From positions 105,258 to 169,257 of the forward strand of contig JACMJM010000002.1 in the NCBI GenBank assembly GCA_014380615.1: a stretch of DNA of 64,000 nt. Reading direction: 5' to 3'. Source of the DNA: Sphingobacteriaceae bacterium (GTDB lineage: Bacteria; Bacteroidota; Bacteroidia; Sphingobacteriales; Sphingobacteriaceae). Below, in pieces: positions 62,386 to 64,000 of the stretch (position 1 is its first letter; each line of letters starts with the position of its first letter). The notes below the pieces were generated by a model. The model saw nothing but the letters and a program-made list of their open reading frames with translations. It ran no database searches and was not told where the DNA came from. The translations under genes and the position numbers were made by a program.

Positions 62386-63307
62386 ACGGGGGGCTAATTT
62401 TAAGGTGGGTTTTTATAAATCCCCAATTGAAAAGTACAACCGCAATAAAAAGTAAAAAGTAGGAAAAGGCCTGAAATAAGGTAACGTGTTCGTCGAAGTA
62501 CACGAACGCAACCGTAAACGCGATGATGGGGTTAATATAGATGAGAATACCCATTGATGAGGAGTCTAGGCCTATGAGTGCGTAAAGACTCAAGAAGAGG
62601 GGTAAGATGGTAAATACTAAAGCAATCAACACTATGTTTATCCAGAAGCCGGGATCTGAGGGCAGAGTGTAGTGAACATAAAAAAGGGATGGAGCCAGTA
62701 GTATTGTACTGATACATAACTGTACTCCTAACATATTTAGTTTATCAATCTCAGGGACTATCCGCTGAATTATCAAATAAAAAGCATAAAGGGCCGCAAT
62801 AAATATCGACCACAGCACTTCATACAAAGATCCGGCAGCCAGGAGTAAAATACTTCCTAACGCGATCGTAATTCCGATAATTTTATAAGTGGTAGCCTTT
62901 TCTTTTAATATAAGAAAGCCTCCGGTTGCTGTTATGAGCGGGCAAACCATATAGGCGAATGCCGCAGATTTAATGCTTACGTTATTTATCGCATATATAA
63001 AAGAATACCAGTTGCCGGTTATTAACAGGCCGGAGATAAGCGTAAGATATAAAAGGGATTTGCGCTGTTGGGTGGAAACACGTTTTAAAAAGTTAATATC
63101 AGCTCTCAGTTGTTTTTTGCGGAAAAGTATAATAATTGCCCAGGTAAACAACAATGAAAAAAGTATTCGGAAGTAAAGAATTTGTTCTGCCGGATAGGCT
63201 TTTAAGCTTCTCAAGGGGATAGCAAAAAATCCCCAGATTATGGCCGCGCTTAGCGCAGCCGAATAGTACTTAGTTTTGCTAATTATCAAATCAGCCCTTA
63301 TAAGCAA
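62375..63307 (-). CDS. EamA-family (DMT superfamily) transporter
   Basis: 310 residues with ten membrane helices in two EamA repeats. The start is not certain: no ATG occurs near, TTG 63307 (overlapping ridA by 17 bases) or TTG 63289 are possible. YSAALSAAIIWGFFAIPLRSLKAYPAEQILYFRIL is the first repeat, and FYLIIQRIVPEIDKLNMLGVQL/ SMGILIYINPIIAFTVAFVYFDEH the second. The FFAIPLR...RILFS pattern is RarD-like. A general exporter of metabolites or drugs; the substrate is unknown. It follows ridA directly. Confidence 0.88.
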   Translation of the reverse strand: MLIRADLIISKTKYYSAALSAAIIWGFFAIPLRSLKAYPAEQILYFRILFSLLFTWAIIILFRKKQLRADINFLKRVSTQQRKSLLYLTLISGLLITGNWYSFIYAINNVSIKSAAFAYMVCPLITATGGFLILKEKATTYKIIGITIALGSILLLAAGSLYEVLWSIFIAALYAFYLIIQRIVPEIDKLNMLGVQLCISTILLAPSLFYVHYTLPSDPGFWINIVLIALVFTILPLFLSLYALIGLDSSSMGILIYINPIIAFTVAFVYFDEHVTLFQAFSYFLLFIAVVLFNWGFIKTHLKISPPSIS

Positions 63308-63671
63308 TTACAGAAATTTCTACATTCACTCCTTTGGGTAGCCCGGCAACCGCAACAGTTTCCCTTGCGGGAAAATCAGCATCGAAGAAGGAACCATAGA
63401 TTTCATTTACTACAGGGAATAGGGACATATTGGAAAGAAATATGGTTGATTTTACCACGTCAGAAAAAGAAAAGCCAGCTTCGGTTAGAATGGCACTTAA
63501 GTTTTGCATTACCCGTTGGCTTTCCTGCTCAACAGAATCTAATACCAGAGTATTGTTTTGCGGATCGATAGCAATTTGTCCTGAAACATATAAAATATTA
63601 TCGACCAAAACAGCCTGATTATAAGGACCGATAGGGGACGGAGCTTTGGTGGTATTGATGATTTTCTTCAT
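63291..63671 (-). CDS. ridA: RidA-family enamine/imine deaminase
   Basis: 126 residues, exact family length. KAPSPIGPYNQAVLVDNILYVSGQIAIDPQNN, VMQNLSAILTEAGFSFSDVVKSTIFL, and PARETVAVAGLPKGVNVEISVIAY (catalytic Arg in ARETV, and the C-terminal Glu in EISV) are present. It removes reactive 2-aminoacrylate and related enamines made by PLP enzymes. It overlaps the upstream small membrane gene by ATGA and the downstream transporter gene at its end, so it is in a coupled operon. Confidence 0.95.
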   Translation of the reverse strand: MKKIINTTKAPSPIGPYNQAVLVDNILYVSGQIAIDPQNNTLVLDSVEQESQRVMQNLSAILTEAGFSFSDVVKSTIFLSNMSLFPVVNEIYGSFFDADFPARETVAVAGLPKGVNVEISVIAYKG

Positions 63672-63805
63672 AAAATAAGCCAGTCAATAAGTTTGTAGAT
63701 TATACCTGCTAAAAAAATAGTAATAGCCGTGGCGTTAATAAAGTGCATCACTTTGAGGTTAAAATTTTCCGGCCTTTCAGGATTCTTTTTTCGGAAGAAA
63801 TACAT
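63668..63805 (-). CDS. Small single-helix membrane protein (DUF6728-like)
   Basis: 45 residues, too short for most gene finders. It starts with MYFFRKKNPERPENFNL, a positively charged head, then one membrane helix (ATAITIFLAGIIYKLIDWLI). Its TGA overlaps the ridA start (ATGA). The FFRKKNP...NFNLKVMH pattern recalls the DUF6728 family of small Bacteroidota proteins; that name is from memory, and function is unknown. The coupling and clear head-helix form make it probably real. Confidence 0.75.
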   Translation of the reverse strand: MYFFRKKNPERPENFNLKVMHFINATAITIFLAGIIYKLIDWLIL

Positions 63806-63862
63806 AAACAAATTTAAAGATTTTTAGATTGAACCTCTTATATGCTGCCCCAATTTTGGCAT

Positions 63863-63897
63863 AAAAAGAGGCTGTCTCAAAAGGATAGCCTCTTTTT
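63863..63897. terminator. Hairpin at the edge of the insertion sequence
   Basis: AAAAAGAGGCT and AGCCTCTTTTT form an 11-bp stem with a 13-base loop that contains GTCTCAAAAG. It has poly-T on its right side and poly-A on its left. It may be a terminator or the left end (inverted repeat) of the IS that starts immediately to the right. The right end is outside the window. Confidence 0.6.
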
Positions 63898-63927
63898 TAT
63901 TTCAAGCGGTTTTTGTATTTTAAAGGC

Positions 63928-64000
63928 ATGGGAACCACGCCTGTTTTTAAGCCCTACGATTCCGATCAGTTGCAATTGCTTCCACCCAGCCTGGAAGAAC
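63928..64000 (+). mobile_element. IS1182-like transposase gene, first 24 codons
   Basis: ATG 63928 opens GTTPVFKPYDSDQLQLLPPSLEE, the characteristic N-terminus of IS1182-family transposases (VFKPYD...LLPPSLEELI). The gene goes past the right edge, so integrity cannot be judged. The hairpin upstream (63863-63897) has the GGCTGTCTCAAAA end sequence typical of this family's terminal repeats. Confidence 0.8.

Overview
The window looks like a chromosomal segment from a Bacteroidota bacterium, most likely Sphingobacteriaceae (Pedobacter/Mucilaginibacter-like). This is inferred from a SusC/SusD/DUF1735 triad, PadR-PspC, DUF4175, DUF6728 and S41 proteins typical of the phylum, genes without Shine-Dalgarno sequences, repeated TAnnTTTG promoter boxes, and a tRNA without encoded CCA. 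There are no rRNA genes, CRISPR arrays or prophage. One tRNA-Arg(CCT) is present.

Layout. 0-1.1 kb: the start of a Uma2-family nuclease gene and the decayed remains of a ligase-associated DNA exonuclease. 1.1-10.7 kb: tail-specific protease, then a cyanophycin locus with the synthetase (cphA) divergent from cyanophycinase, isoaspartyl peptidase and two paralogous TPR proteins. 10.7-18.8 kb: peroxiredoxin pair, cell-wall amidase, sugar epimerase, GDSL esterase, a hydrolase/acyltransferase pair, and a Doc-type toxin beside a large HTH partner. 18.9-24.2 kb: tRNA-Arg, metG, LD-carboxypeptidase, OmpA-like protein. 24.2-30.2 kb: SusC/SusD/DUF1735 uptake operon. 30.4-37.8 kb: PadR-PspC stress module, a CPBP/DUF2007/cdsA/TonB operon, dusB, apaG, membrane Zn-peptidase. 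38-44 kb: rmuC broken by one nonsense codon, thiL, and divergent nadA/nadB. 44-55.3 kb: Ig-like lipoprotein, mnmG, ABC-F ATPase, and the ybeY/anti-sigma-like/DUF4175 operon. 55.3-58.4 kb: sulfate activation and reduction (cysH-cysD-cysN). 58.8-64 kb: gltX, idi-crtB with a divergent MarR regulator, EamA exporter, RidA, a 45-residue membrane protein and the first codons of an IS1182-like transposase.

How the genes work together. cphA would store N, C and R as cyanophycin, while cphB and the isoaspartyl peptidase return it as Asp and Arg. cysD/cysN make APS, and the four-Cys cysH probably reduces APS directly, because no APS kinase is present here. nadB and nadA are consecutive steps of NAD synthesis. 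crtB and idi supply isoprenoids.

Most notable points: two perfect ParB-site (parS) palindromes between mnmG and the ABC-F gene; the TPR proteins translationally coupled to cyanophycin breakdown; the Doc toxin paired with a 351-residue HTH protein instead of Phd; two recently broken DNA-repair genes (rmuC and the exonuclease); a duplicated susC leader; and several intergenic palindromic repeats. Most of the window is ordinary housekeeping. No clearly new defence or biosynthetic system is visible, and the strongest candidates for something undescribed are the Doc/HTH pair and the cyanophycin-TPR operon.
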